Assembly: GCA_017445435.1 (NCBI GenBank)
Contig: JAFSUE010000143.1
Coordinates: forward strand, 1-6,698
Source of the DNA: Selenomonadaceae bacterium
GTDB lineage: Bacteria; Bacillota; Negativicutes; Selenomonadales; Selenomonadaceae
Direction of reading: 5' to 3'
DNA: 6,698 bases
The translations under genes and the position numbers were made by a program. Positions 1 through 4,120 of this stretch are shown here, one piece after another; the stretch's first letter is position 1; each line of letters begins with the position of its first letter. The notes below the pieces were generated by a model. The model worked only from the letters and a program-made list of their open reading frames with translations, had not been told where the DNA came from and ran no database searches.

Positions 1-32
1 GTGAAGTTTTTCCCCTGCTTTTCGTCATTCAT
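1..32 (-). CDS. Possible 5' end of a gene running off the left edge
   Basis: An ATG at 32-30 opens a frame that stays open to the window edge, giving MNDEKQGKNF. A purine-rich AGGTAGGGGGAG lies at 59-48, but the gap to this ATG is 15 nt, longer than usual. An in-frame CTG at 38-36 would sit better. A second ATG in another frame lies at 28-26. A weak promoter-like pair lies just upstream (60-88). Too little is visible to name a product, and the call rests only on the SD-like stretch. Confidence 0.25.
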   Translation of the reverse strand, partial: MNDEKQGKNF

Positions 33-59
33 CTGCAGAAAATTTTTCTCCCCCTACCT

Positions 60-88
60 GTCATAACTTGATTTATACGCTATGTCAC
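60..88 (-). promoter_or_regulatory. Weak sigma-70-like promoter candidate
   Basis: On the minus strand GTGACA (88-83) and TATGAC (65-60) are separated by exactly 17 nt. They match the -35 consensus at 5 of 6 positions and the -10 at 4 of 6. It points toward the possible gene start at 32 and the SD-like stretch at 59-48. The transcript would begin almost on that SD. Speculative. Confidence 0.25.
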
Positions 89-176
89 GCGGTTTAAATC
101 GTCACGTCCCAAAATACTTTGCACTGATTTTTCCCTAGCCATAAAATTTTAAGCCGTCAGATTCGATTTAAGCCGC

Positions 177-207
177 CAAAATTTTAAAACGCGATAACTT
201 TATCGCG
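177..207 (-). terminator. Palindrome followed by T/A tract, possible second terminator
   Basis: CGCGATAA (190-197) and TTATCGCG (200-207) form a near-perfect palindrome. Read on the minus strand it is followed at once by TTTTAAAATTTT. This resembles an intrinsic terminator about 100 nt beyond the one that ends the toxin-antitoxin operon, and could be a fail-safe stop. The symmetry would equally suit a protein-binding site. The rest of 33-302 shows no convincing gene on either strand. Confidence 0.4.
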
Positions 208-220
208 CCATTTTCCAAAT

Positions 221-250
221 GCCCGTATTCGCCCGTATTTGCCCCTAAAT
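221..250. repeat. Three 10-bp tandem repeats (GCCCGTATTY type)
   Basis: Plus-strand units GCCCGTATTC, GCCCGTATTT and GCCCCTAAAT follow each other without a gap; the third is diverged. The 14-mer CGCCCGTATTTGCC at 230-243 recurs at 1216-1229, over the first codons of the small gene at 1013-1231. Both copies lie just downstream (minus strand) of an intrinsic terminator. Function unknown. Confidence 0.55.
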
Positions 251-302
251 CGAATTGCGCTTTTTTTCGCTACAATTTTGCACGTTGCAGTAGCTAAAAA
301 TT

Positions 303-331
303 AAAAAATCTCCTACCGTGAAGATAGGAGA
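303..331 (-). terminator. Intrinsic terminator of the toxin-antitoxin operon
   Basis: Read on the minus strand, TCTCCTA (331-325) pairs with TAGGAGA (315-309) across a 9-nt loop and is followed by six T (308-303) and a further T-rich stretch. It begins 8 nt after the antitoxin stop codon. A run of A precedes the stem, so the element could also work in the opposite direction. Confidence 0.85.
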
Positions 332-339
332 AAAAACTG

Positions 340-621
340 TTACGCTGGAACTATCGCTATTTTTTTGCCTAACGGCTCTAACAATTTTTGTAACGTTATC
401 AGTGTCGGAAATGAATTTCCGCTTTCTATTCGCGCTATTGCTGATTGTTTTATTCCGCTTAACTTTTCCAACTCGTATTGACTTATGCCACGTTCGCGGC
501 GTGCTTTTATCATTTCAAGCATTATCGATACTCTTAAATCGCTTGCCGCATTTTCAGCTGGTGTAAAAATTTCTTGCCGCGCATCTTGCCAGCTACTTCC
601 TACCGCGCTATTCTTATTCAT
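340..621 (-). CDS. higA: HigA-like antitoxin, XRE-family helix-turn-helix protein
   Basis: This 93-residue protein is the DNA-binding antitoxin partner of the toxin encoded just upstream. Such proteins bind and neutralise the RelE/HigB-type toxin and repress their shared promoter. Residues about 32-90 form a classic XRE/HTH_3 domain: LEMIKARRERGISQYELEKLSG, then the recognition-helix region IKQSAIARIESG, then FPTLITLQKLLEPLGKKI. The first 30 residues probably hold the toxin-contacting segment (inference). The ATG at 621 is chosen over the in-frame TTG at 627, because GAGGG lies about 8 nt before the ATG and almost touches the TTG. The start overlaps the toxin gene by 8 nt (ATGAATAA), a sign of translational coupling. 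A terminator follows directly. The family call is firm; the symbol is by analogy. Confidence 0.88.
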   Translation of the reverse strand: MNKNSAVGSSWQDARQEIFTPAENAASDLRVSIMLEMIKARRERGISQYELEKLSGIKQSAIARIESGNSFPTLITLQKLLEPLGKKIAIVPA

Positions 622-976
622 TTTCAAGCCCTCTTTCCTTTAAATCTGCTATTTCTCTAAACGCTCTTTCTATTTCACGTTGCGGCGTCTTTTGCGTTTT
701 CTTCACGAAATGATGAAGTAATACAAAACTGTCTTCTACATACGCTACAAAAAATATTCTATCACGCGCTGGTCTTAACTCCCACAATTCCCCTTGTATG
801 TGTTTAATGTACGGCTCTCCTGCCGCCTTCCCTTCCATACTCAAAACTTGGATATAGTCATTAATTTTTGCCGCTCGTTTCTTATCTGCTTGATTTTTGC
901 TATTATGTAATTTTTCTATAAGTTCCCGCGCAGGTTCATTTCCTTGCCTGTCACGATAAAAATTTATCTGATACAT
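614..976 (-). CDS. higB: HigB/RelE-like toxin, phage Gp49-like family
   Basis: This 120-residue protein belongs to the phage-derived Gp49-like/HigB group of the RelE superfamily, usually ribosome-dependent mRNA endonucleases. The diagnostic stretch is GELWELRPARDRIFFVAY followed by FVLLHHFVKKTQKTPQREIERA (about residues 62-106). The basic residues in LRPARDR and VKKTQKTP are those the family uses for RNA binding and catalysis. The N-terminal half (YQINFYRDRQGNEPARELIEKL) also fits. ATG at 976 is preferred over GTG at 985: AGGAG at 989-985 is 8 nt from the ATG but would overlap the GTG. Toxin first, antitoxin second, with an 8-nt overlap, is the usual higBA order. A strong promoter lies directly upstream. 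No frame damage is seen, so the pair is probably functional and stabilises the element. Confidence 0.9.
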   Translation of the reverse strand: MYQINFYRDRQGNEPARELIEKLHNSKNQADKKRAAKINDYIQVLSMEGKAAGEPYIKHIQGELWELRPARDRIFFVAYVEDSFVLLHHFVKKTQKTPQREIERAFREIADLKERGLENE

Positions 977-994
977 TTCTTTCACTCCTAATAA

Positions 995-1023
995 ATGATA
1001 ACTTTTTTGTTATTAACTGTCAA
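995..1023 (-). promoter_or_regulatory. Promoter of the toxin-antitoxin operon with embedded operator
   Basis: On the minus strand TTGACA (1023-1018, perfect -35) is followed after exactly 17 nt by TATCAT (1000-995, 5 of 6 to the -10). An inverted repeat, ATAAC (998-1002) and GTTAT (1009-1013) around six T on the plus strand, extendable to 996-1015, occupies the spacer and overlaps the -10. This is a good place for the antitoxin to bind and repress its own operon. The predicted start site falls at about 989-987, so the leader would be only about 12-13 nt and begin at the SD. The repeat also covers the stop codon of the gene upstream. Confidence 0.8.
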
Positions 1024-1231
1024 TCTGCAGACTTAACTTTTTAGATTTTCCGATTGACACTTTGTCTTTAGCCCGCGCAGATTTGCCACGTTTCAACGTT
1101 AAGGTTAAGTTACTGATTTTTTTTCCGTCTAAAGACTTGCTGGCGGTCGTATTCGCCCCGCATTGCCTATACCCCGTTGGAAGTACCTTAACGCCCCTGT
1201 CTATCACTCTTTTGACGCCCGTATTTGCCAT
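1013..1231 (-). CDS. Small basic hypothetical protein
   Basis: This encodes 72 residues, rich in Lys and Arg (for example LKRGKSARAKDK and GKSKKLSL near the C-terminus), with one cysteine and no membrane segment. I do not recognise the family. Support for a real gene is the SD GAGGGG placed 5 nt before the ATG, and its fit between the terminator at 1269-1296 and the promoter of the toxin-antitoxin operon, which overlaps its stop codon. Its own promoter is not obvious; TAGTAT near 1245 is a poor -10 candidate. A basic charge suggests nucleic-acid binding, but that is only a guess. The start region repeats a 14-mer found at 230-243, and codons for KSARA share 17 identical bases with the initiator gene at 3843-3859. 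Confidence 0.5.
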   Translation of the reverse strand: MANTGVKRVIDRGVKVLPTGYRQCGANTTASKSLDGKKISNLTLTLKRGKSARAKDKVSIGKSKKLSLQIDS

Positions 1232-1268
1232 TTAAGCCCCTCGATACTATTTACTCCCTTTTTGAGAT

Positions 1269-1296
1269 AAAAAAATCCTGCCGTCTAGTAGCAGGA
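1269..1296 (-). terminator. Intrinsic terminator after the DUF1492-family gene
   Basis: On the minus strand TCCTGC (1296-1291) pairs with GCAGGA (1281-1276) across a 9-nt loop and is followed by seven T (1275-1269). The upstream arm is made of the last codons of the gene (Ser-Cys), and the stop codon TAG at 1287-1285 lies in the loop. Gene end and terminator are thus merged. Confidence 0.85.
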
Positions 1297-1713
1297 CAAT
1301 TTCTTTATGGCGTTTATGGCGCGTCGGTGCAATGAAAAAATATGTGATTCGCTGTACTTCAGCGCCACCGCGATTGTAGAAAAATCTTCCAAATGCACAT
1401 AACGTCTAATCAGCAAACTTTGTTGAACTGCCGATATTTCCAACTGATATATTTGTTCAATCAAATCTGCGCGGCAGTCAATCAAATCATCTTCCAACGT
1501 CGACAATTCATTTTCGGCGTCAATTTTCGCCGCCAGCAATTTTGAAATTCTATCAACGCCGCGATTTTTCGTTTTTGACATTTTTGGCAAGCCGTCATTT
1601 ATCGGTGTTGGTGTTAATCGGATCAGCGCGTCTTTCAGATTTTCTAACTGCGCTTTCAAGTCACAAATTCTTTTGGACAACGTTTTCACTTCGTGCAGTT
1701 CGTCAAGCGTCAT
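1285..1713 (-). CDS. DUF1492-family phage protein, RinA/ArpU-like late-transcription regulator
   Basis: This 142-residue protein matches the DUF1492 / RinA-ArpU type of small sigma-like phage regulators, which switch on late (packaging and structural) genes in phages of Bacillota. Residues about 1-30 and 60-90 are helical and coiled-coil-like. The C-terminal part, LLIRRYVHLEDFSTIAVALKYSESHIFSLHRRAINAIKKL, is a sigma-4-like helix-turn-helix with the family's RYVH...DF..IA..L.YSE.HI..LH pattern. ATG at 1713 is chosen: GGAG at 1727-1724 is 10 nt away, while the in-frame GTG (1722) and TTG (1719) are too close to it. It starts 16 nt after the stop of the terminase-like fragment, so the two are co-transcribed. 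A terminator built into its 3' end closes the unit. In phage genomes this family usually sits just before the terminase genes; here no terminase large subunit follows. Confidence 0.8.
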   Translation of the reverse strand: MTLDELHEVKTLSKRICDLKAQLENLKDALIRLTPTPINDGLPKMSKTKNRGVDRISKLLAAKIDAENELSTLEDDLIDCRADLIEQIYQLEISAVQQSLLIRRYVHLEDFSTIAVALKYSESHIFSLHRRAINAIKKLSCY

Positions 1714-1729
1714 TTTCAACACTCCAACT

Positions 1730-1903
1730 TCACAACGTCAAGCAGTCAATTTCTGCGCGAATGCTAGTTTTTACTAGTAACTTTGCCGCCGTGACGGTTA
1801 TTCCCCGTTGTGAATAGCCCGCTTGCCGCGCAGATTCGCTTGCATTTCCCGTTTGTATATATGCGTCCACAAATCGCTTTTGCCTTTCCGTCATTTTCGA
1901 CAC
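1730..1903 (-). CDS. Terminase small subunit-like protein, N-terminal HTH domain only
   Basis: The 57-residue product reads like the first 50 residues of a Terminase_2-type small terminase subunit: MTERQKRFVDAYIQTGNASE, SARQAGYSQRG, then TAAKLLVKTSIRAEID. In the family this domain binds the packaging site (cos/pac). The oligomerisation and large-subunit contact regions (normally another 80-130 residues) are absent. The other two frames stop within a few codons after 1730, so a single frameshift does not restore them. The GTG at 1903 is chosen: AAAGAGGG lies 7 nt upstream, and upstream starts near 1957 lie inside the promoter. ATG at 1894 or ATG at 1918 are alternatives. The gene has its own promoter and feeds directly into the DUF1492 gene. 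It could be a truncated remnant or a stand-alone DNA-binding regulator; its fused, undamaged expression signals make the latter worth considering. Confidence 0.7.
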   Translation of the reverse strand: MSKMTERQKRFVDAYIQTGNASESARQAGYSQRGITVTAAKLLVKTSIRAEIDCLTL

Positions 1904-1928
1904 TTTCAGCCCTCTTTTCATCTCCATA

Positions 1929-1957
1929 AATTTACTAAATTTTTGTCGCTTTTTCAA
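1929..1957 (-). promoter_or_regulatory. Promoter of the terminase-fragment / DUF1492 operon
   Basis: On the minus strand TTGAAA (1957-1952, 5 of 6) and TAAATT (1934-1929, 4 of 6) are 17 nt apart in an AT-rich stretch. The start site would fall near 1922, about 19 nt before the GTG start at 1903. This placement rules out upstream in-frame starts. Confidence 0.6.
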
Positions 1958-1965
1958 GATAATTT

Positions 1966-1995
1966 AAAAAATTCGCGCGGCGCCCCCAATTTTTT
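1966..1995. repeat. AT-rich inverted repeat around a GC-only core
   Basis: AAAAAATT (1966-1973) and AATTTTTT (1988-1995) flank a 14-base all-GC core containing GGCGCC. On the plus strand a long T-rich run follows, on the minus strand AAATTAT. It could act as a weak bidirectional terminator that insulates the promoter at 1929-1957 from the origin-like region, or as an easily melted site. No protein is encoded here. Confidence 0.4.
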
Positions 1996-2105
1996 TTATT
2001 TTTACTACCAGCAAAGAAAGGTTACGCGCTTATCTGCCGAATTTCCGTGACGCTAATTTCCGCTATTGCGCCAAAATCATCAATCCCCCCTTTTGCTAGT
2101 ATTGT

Positions 2106-2211
2106 CGGCTCGAATTACCACAACGCTAAACTTTAGCCGAAAGGCTTATCTCCAAATTTTCAGCTCGAATTTCTATTAACTTAACTTTAGCTGAATAGCT
2201 AAGTCCACAAA
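2106..2211. repeat. Imperfect 55-bp tandem repeat with co-varying stems
   Basis: Units at 2106-2156 and 2161-2211 share, in order, c[G/A]GCTCGAATT, a less conserved middle, AACTTTAGC[C/T]GAA[A/T][G/A]GCT, then TCCA[C]AAA. In the first unit the blocks are GGCT, AGCC and GGCT (AGCC-GAAA-GGCT forms a tetraloop hairpin). In the second they are AGCT, AGCT and AGCT (AGCT-GAAT-AGCT). The changes keep pairing in both units, a compensatory pattern that favours a functional structure. The central block could pair with either neighbour. Confidence 0.6.
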
Positions 2212-2233
2212 AATAACGCGTTTTTCTGGTGTC

Positions 2234-2272
2234 GGTAGGCAACGCCGCCCAAAAGCGGGCGTTGCCGTTACC
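2234..2272. repeat. Strong GC-rich hairpin
   Basis: GGTA-GGCAACGCC (2234-2246) pairs with GGCGTTGCC-gt-TACC (2258-2272) with a 2-base bulge and an 11-nt inner loop that can pair further (GCCC with GGGC). It is the most stable fold in the region. No T-run follows closely on either strand, so it is not a standard terminator. It could be part of a small RNA or an origin structure. Confidence 0.65.
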
Positions 2273-2273
2273 G

Positions 2274-2299
2274 CTATTTAGTTTATGGGGTCTAAATAG
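2274..2299. repeat. 8-bp inverted repeat CTATTTAG / CTAAATAG
   Basis: The arms are perfect (2274-2281 and 2292-2299) around a 10-nt loop. It lies directly between the promoter candidate at 2298-2326 and the GC-rich hairpin at 2234-2272, so a minus-strand RNA starting here would open with two consecutive hairpins. Confidence 0.55.
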
Positions 2300-2326
2300 T
2301 ATAAGCAAAAAAGCCTGTGGCGTGAA
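2298..2326 (-). promoter_or_regulatory. Candidate promoter for a small structured RNA
   Basis: On the minus strand TTCACG (about 2326-2321, 4 of 6) and TATACT (2303-2298, 5 of 6) are 17 nt apart. No open reading frame with an SD follows. The transcript would instead run into the hairpins at 2274-2299 and 2234-2272. A counter-transcribed or primer RNA for replication control is one reading. The -35 is weak. Confidence 0.35.
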
Positions 2327-2346
2327 AAGTTAGTCCACATCTGGCT
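2312..2346. repeat. Bulged hairpin in the origin-like region
   Basis: AGCC-TGTGG (2312-2320) pairs with CCACA-tct-GGCT (2335-2346): nine base pairs with a 3-nt bulge and a 14-nt loop. The TCCACA in the right arm repeats that of the 55-bp unit at 2204-2209, and AGCC/GGCT echo the stems of the first unit. Confidence 0.45.
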
Positions 2347-2372
2347 AAAACCCTAAAAGTCAAAACGTTAAT

Positions 2373-2416
2373 TGTCTACAGAATGACTATAGCTTGTCTA
2401 CAGAATGACTATAGCT
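2373..2416. repeat. Two perfect tandem 22-bp direct repeats (iteron-like)
   Basis: Copies at 2373-2394 and 2395-2416 are identical over 22 bp with no gap; each starts TGTCTACAGAA and ends CTATAGCT. A 22-bp period, two helical turns, is typical of iterons bound by a Rep protein on one DNA face. A partial third start, TGTCTAGA, occurs at 2423. The inverted repeat CTAGAC-ggt-GTCTAG (2415-2429) overlaps the right end, as often seen where an initiator binds both direct repeats and an operator. The initiator-like gene ends 166 bp to the right. Confidence 0.8.
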
Positions 2417-2429
2417 AGACGGTGTCTAG
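2415..2429. repeat. Inverted repeat CTAGAC/GTCTAG beside the iterons
   Basis: Six-base arms separated by GGT; the right arm also contains the iteron-start motif TGTCTA. It could be an operator or a third, inverted, initiator binding site. Confidence 0.5.
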
Positions 2430-2494
2430 ACTTCGAGCTTATTTTCAGAATATTTCCGTGAAAATTAGATGAAAGATTAAAAATTCCTGCAAAC

Positions 2495-2518
2495 AAAAAA
2501 GCAAGGATAGCCCTTGCT
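2495..2518 (-). terminator. Intrinsic terminator of the initiator gene
   Basis: Minus-strand AGCAAGG (2518-2512) pairs with CCTTGCT (2506-2500) across a 5-nt loop and runs into TTTTTTG. It lies about 65 nt beyond the stop codon of the initiator-like gene and separates it from the repeats at 2373-2416. A textbook terminator. Confidence 0.9.
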
Positions 2519-2581
2519 AAAATCCTGAAAGTTAAAACGTCGAAATGAAGGGAAAAAAAGGTTGTGAATTGTTTAACAAAC

Positions 2582-4024
2582 TTAATAGGAAAATTTAACT
2601 CCATGAAATGAATTTCCGCGCTTTAAAACTTCAAAATCATTGATGAATTCTTGCTTTTTTAAATGCTCGAAGAATTTCACAATGTATTCGCGGCGGCGTC
2701 TTATTATTTCTCGGTTAGTGGTATTTTCGACGCGGCATTTTTTGAACACGTCATTAAACGTTATTGTAGGATATAACTGTTTATGTAGCTTTATTTCGCA
2801 GATTCGGCGAATAATATATTTTTTCATAGTGATAATAAGCGGCGTATTATTCATATATGGAACATTTAAAAGTTCGTGAGGATAGCGGATAACTTGACTT
2901 TTAGCGTCGGCAATGTCGAAAAGCGGCGAATTTTCTTTGAAAAAAATAACGTCTTGAACTTCCTGCCCGTTAATTTCGGCGTCGACAATCTCAGCTGATA
3001 TTAAGTTGGATTCACGCAAAGTCAGTTTGTTTCCGTCTTTGTCGGTGTACTTCATTTCTGCAAGTGATTGATTCAAGCCGCTAAAGTCGACAATACGCCC
3101 CCTAAGATTTTTTAAGGCTTTAATAATGGCGTCACGCTGATTTTTGCGAATCATAATTCCCGCTTGTCCAACTTTGCCGATTAAAGCACGGAAAATAATG
3201 TTGACGGTAGTATATTTATTTCCTGCCAGATATTCACTAATGACGACACCTAAGACAGCCCTGTCAAATTCATCAAGCGGCATATCGTTTTCATAATCTT
3301 TAGCATTTTGGATACTGTAACTGCTAGTAATGCTAGTAATTTCGCCTTTGCGCCCTTTGTGCTTATGAGATTTTTTTTCAGTGATTTTGCCGCGTCTTTG
3401 TCCGTCGACAAAGGATTTAAAATCATCATCATTAAGATTGAAAAGTAGCTTAATAAATGCGTCATTTGGTTCAACGCATTCAAAGGAGGGTATAACTTGC
3501 ACTTTCAAGGTATTCAAGATTTTTTCGGCATTGCGGGCAATTTTTTCTTTTGACGCAGATTCAATATCTTTCGTAGATTCAGTGTTTTTCGACGTAGATT
3601 CAGCGTCTTTCAAAGATTTTTTGTCGCAGACTTGATTGTCACATTTGGCTTTTTCTTCGGCTTGCTGATTAAGCAGTTGTGTTTTCAAATGTTTAGCCAT
3701 TTTTAAATTTCCGTTTTTCTCTTTAAGCTCTTTTTCCAGTGTCGCTATTTCGCTATTTAGCTTGCACATTTCGGCGTTTAAATCGGCGTTCAAATCTTTG
3801 CTAGCGTCGATAATCGCCAAAATTTCATTTACCGTAGCGCCATTAGCCCGCGCAGATTTACTTTCAGTCAAACTTTTTTTTTCTAAATCGCTTAACTTTT
3901 CGCTAAGTTGGGATTTACGCCCCGTCAAATCTTCAAGAGTTTTTTCAATTTCTTTAATTCGCAGTGGAATTTCTTTGATACAGACTTGCAATTCGGCAAG
4001 CGTCATATCGTGTAAATTTTTCAT
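2582..4024 (-). CDS. Replication-initiator-like protein with N-terminal coiled coil
   Basis: Probable origin-binding initiator of 480 residues. Residues about 1-125 are heptad-rich coiled coil (LRIKEIEKTLEDLTGRKSQL; LNSEIATLEKELKEKNGNL). Residues about 130-165 are a low-complexity linker with repeats of the type K-D/N-x-E-S-T/A. Residues about 245-480 resemble winged-helix initiator-like proteins of phages and plasmids of Bacillota: PLDEFDRAVLGVVISEYLAGN, then YTTVNIIFRALIG, KNQRDAIIKALKNL, a central beta-rich part, and MKKYIIRRICEIK with REYIVKFFEHLKKQEFI and a final FHGVKF. I recognise the pattern but cannot name a family with certainty. ATG at 4024 has AGGGGTG about 6 nt upstream. It follows the helicase gene across a terminator-like hairpin with no obvious promoter, and is followed by its own terminator and iteron-like repeats. 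A DnaD-like helicase loader is the main alternative. Confidence 0.65.
   Translation of the reverse strand: MKNLHDMTLAELQVCIKEIPLRIKEIEKTLEDLTGRKSQLSEKLSDLEKKSLTESKSARANGATVNEILAIIDASKDLNADLNAEMCKLNSEIATLEKELKEKNGNLKMAKHLKTQLLNQQAEEKAKCDNQVCDKKSLKDAESTSKNTESTKDIESASKEKIARNAEKILNTLKVQVIPSFECVEPNDAFIKLLFNLNDDDFKSFVDGQRRGKITEKKSHKHKGRKGEITSITSSYSIQNAKDYENDMPLDEFDRAVLGVVISEYLAGNKYTTVNIIFRALIGKVGQAGIMIRKNQRDAIIKALKNLRGRIVDFSGLNQSLAEMKYTDKDGNKLTLRESNLISAEIVDAEINGQEVQDVIFFKENSPLFDIADAKSQVIRYPHELLNVPYMNNTPLIITMKKYIIRRICEIKLHKQLYPTITFNDVFKKCRVENTTNREIIRRRREYIVKFFEHLKKQEFINDFEVLKRGNSFHGVKFSY
3555..3614 (-). repeat. Degenerate tandem repeat coding the initiator linker
   Basis: Three units of 18-21 bp (plus strand GCAGATTCAATATCTTTC, then GTAGATTCAGTGTTTTTCGAC, then GTAGATTCAGCGTCTTTCAAA) code for the Ser/Thr/Glu/Lys-rich linker around residues 138-158. 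Such in-frame repeats let linker length vary by slippage without loss of frame. Confidence 0.6.
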
Positions 4025-4044
4025 AAAAACACCCCTAAAAACTT

Positions 4045-4099
4045 AAAAAAATTGCCCCAACTCGAAAGTTAGAAAGTTAGAAATTCCCAAATTGGGGCA
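4045..4099 (-). terminator. Terminator or attenuator between helicase and initiator genes
   Basis: On the minus strand TGCCCCAA (4099-4092) pairs with TTGGGGCA (4060-4053) and runs into ATTTTTTT. The 31-nt loop is unusually long; it carries a tandem CTAACTTT repeat and a second TTGGG that could compete for the first arm. The initiator start codon lies only 21 nt beyond the T-run, and I see no promoter in between, so read-through would be needed for initiator expression. This suggests an attenuator. Confidence 0.65.
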
Positions 4100-4120
4100 G
4101 TAGATCATCAATCAAAAATT

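Larger units (their letters stand above)
1958..2581. other. Gene-free structured region, putative replication origin
   Basis: About 620 bp without a convincing gene on either strand. It holds tandem 22-bp repeats (2373-2416), hairpins at 2234-2272, 2274-2299 and 2312-2346, a 55-bp imperfect repeat pair (2106-2211), an AT-rich inverted repeat (1966-1995) and the initiator's terminator (2495-2518). It lies directly downstream of an initiator-like gene and a DnaB-type helicase. Iterons next to an initiator gene are the usual form of theta-type origins in plasmids and phages. TCCACA occurs at 2204-2209 and 2334-2339, partly like a DnaA box (TTATCCACA), but no good match is present. Function as origin is inference. 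Confidence 0.6.

Noticed and set aside
177..260. Open frame reading ANTGEYGHLENGAIKLSRF near the left end
   Set aside because: No ATG, GTG or TTG between the upstream stop and the conserved-looking part; it ends after about 30 codons and overlaps the palindrome.
318..566. 82-codon plus-strand frame
   Set aside because: Antisense shadow of the antitoxin gene; no SD, and it starts inside the terminator.
2076..2100. SD AAAGGGGGG followed by ATG on the minus strand
   Set aside because: The frame ends after five codons (MILAQ). A leader peptide is possible, but no structured downstream gene supports it.
2126..2308. 60-codon minus-strand frame starting with TTG in the origin-like region
   Set aside because: Poor start signal, overlaps the promoter candidate and the strong hairpins, and its composition reflects the repeats (SAKV twice) more than a protein family.
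2204..2339. DnaA boxes (TCCACA at 2204-2209 and 2334-2339)
   Set aside because: Both differ from TTATCCACA at two or more of the first positions; too weak to annotate.
2398..2604. 68-codon minus-strand frame starting inside the initiator's 3' end
   Set aside because: Runs through a textbook terminator and the iteron repeats, has no convincing SD and a hydrophobic, AT-driven composition.
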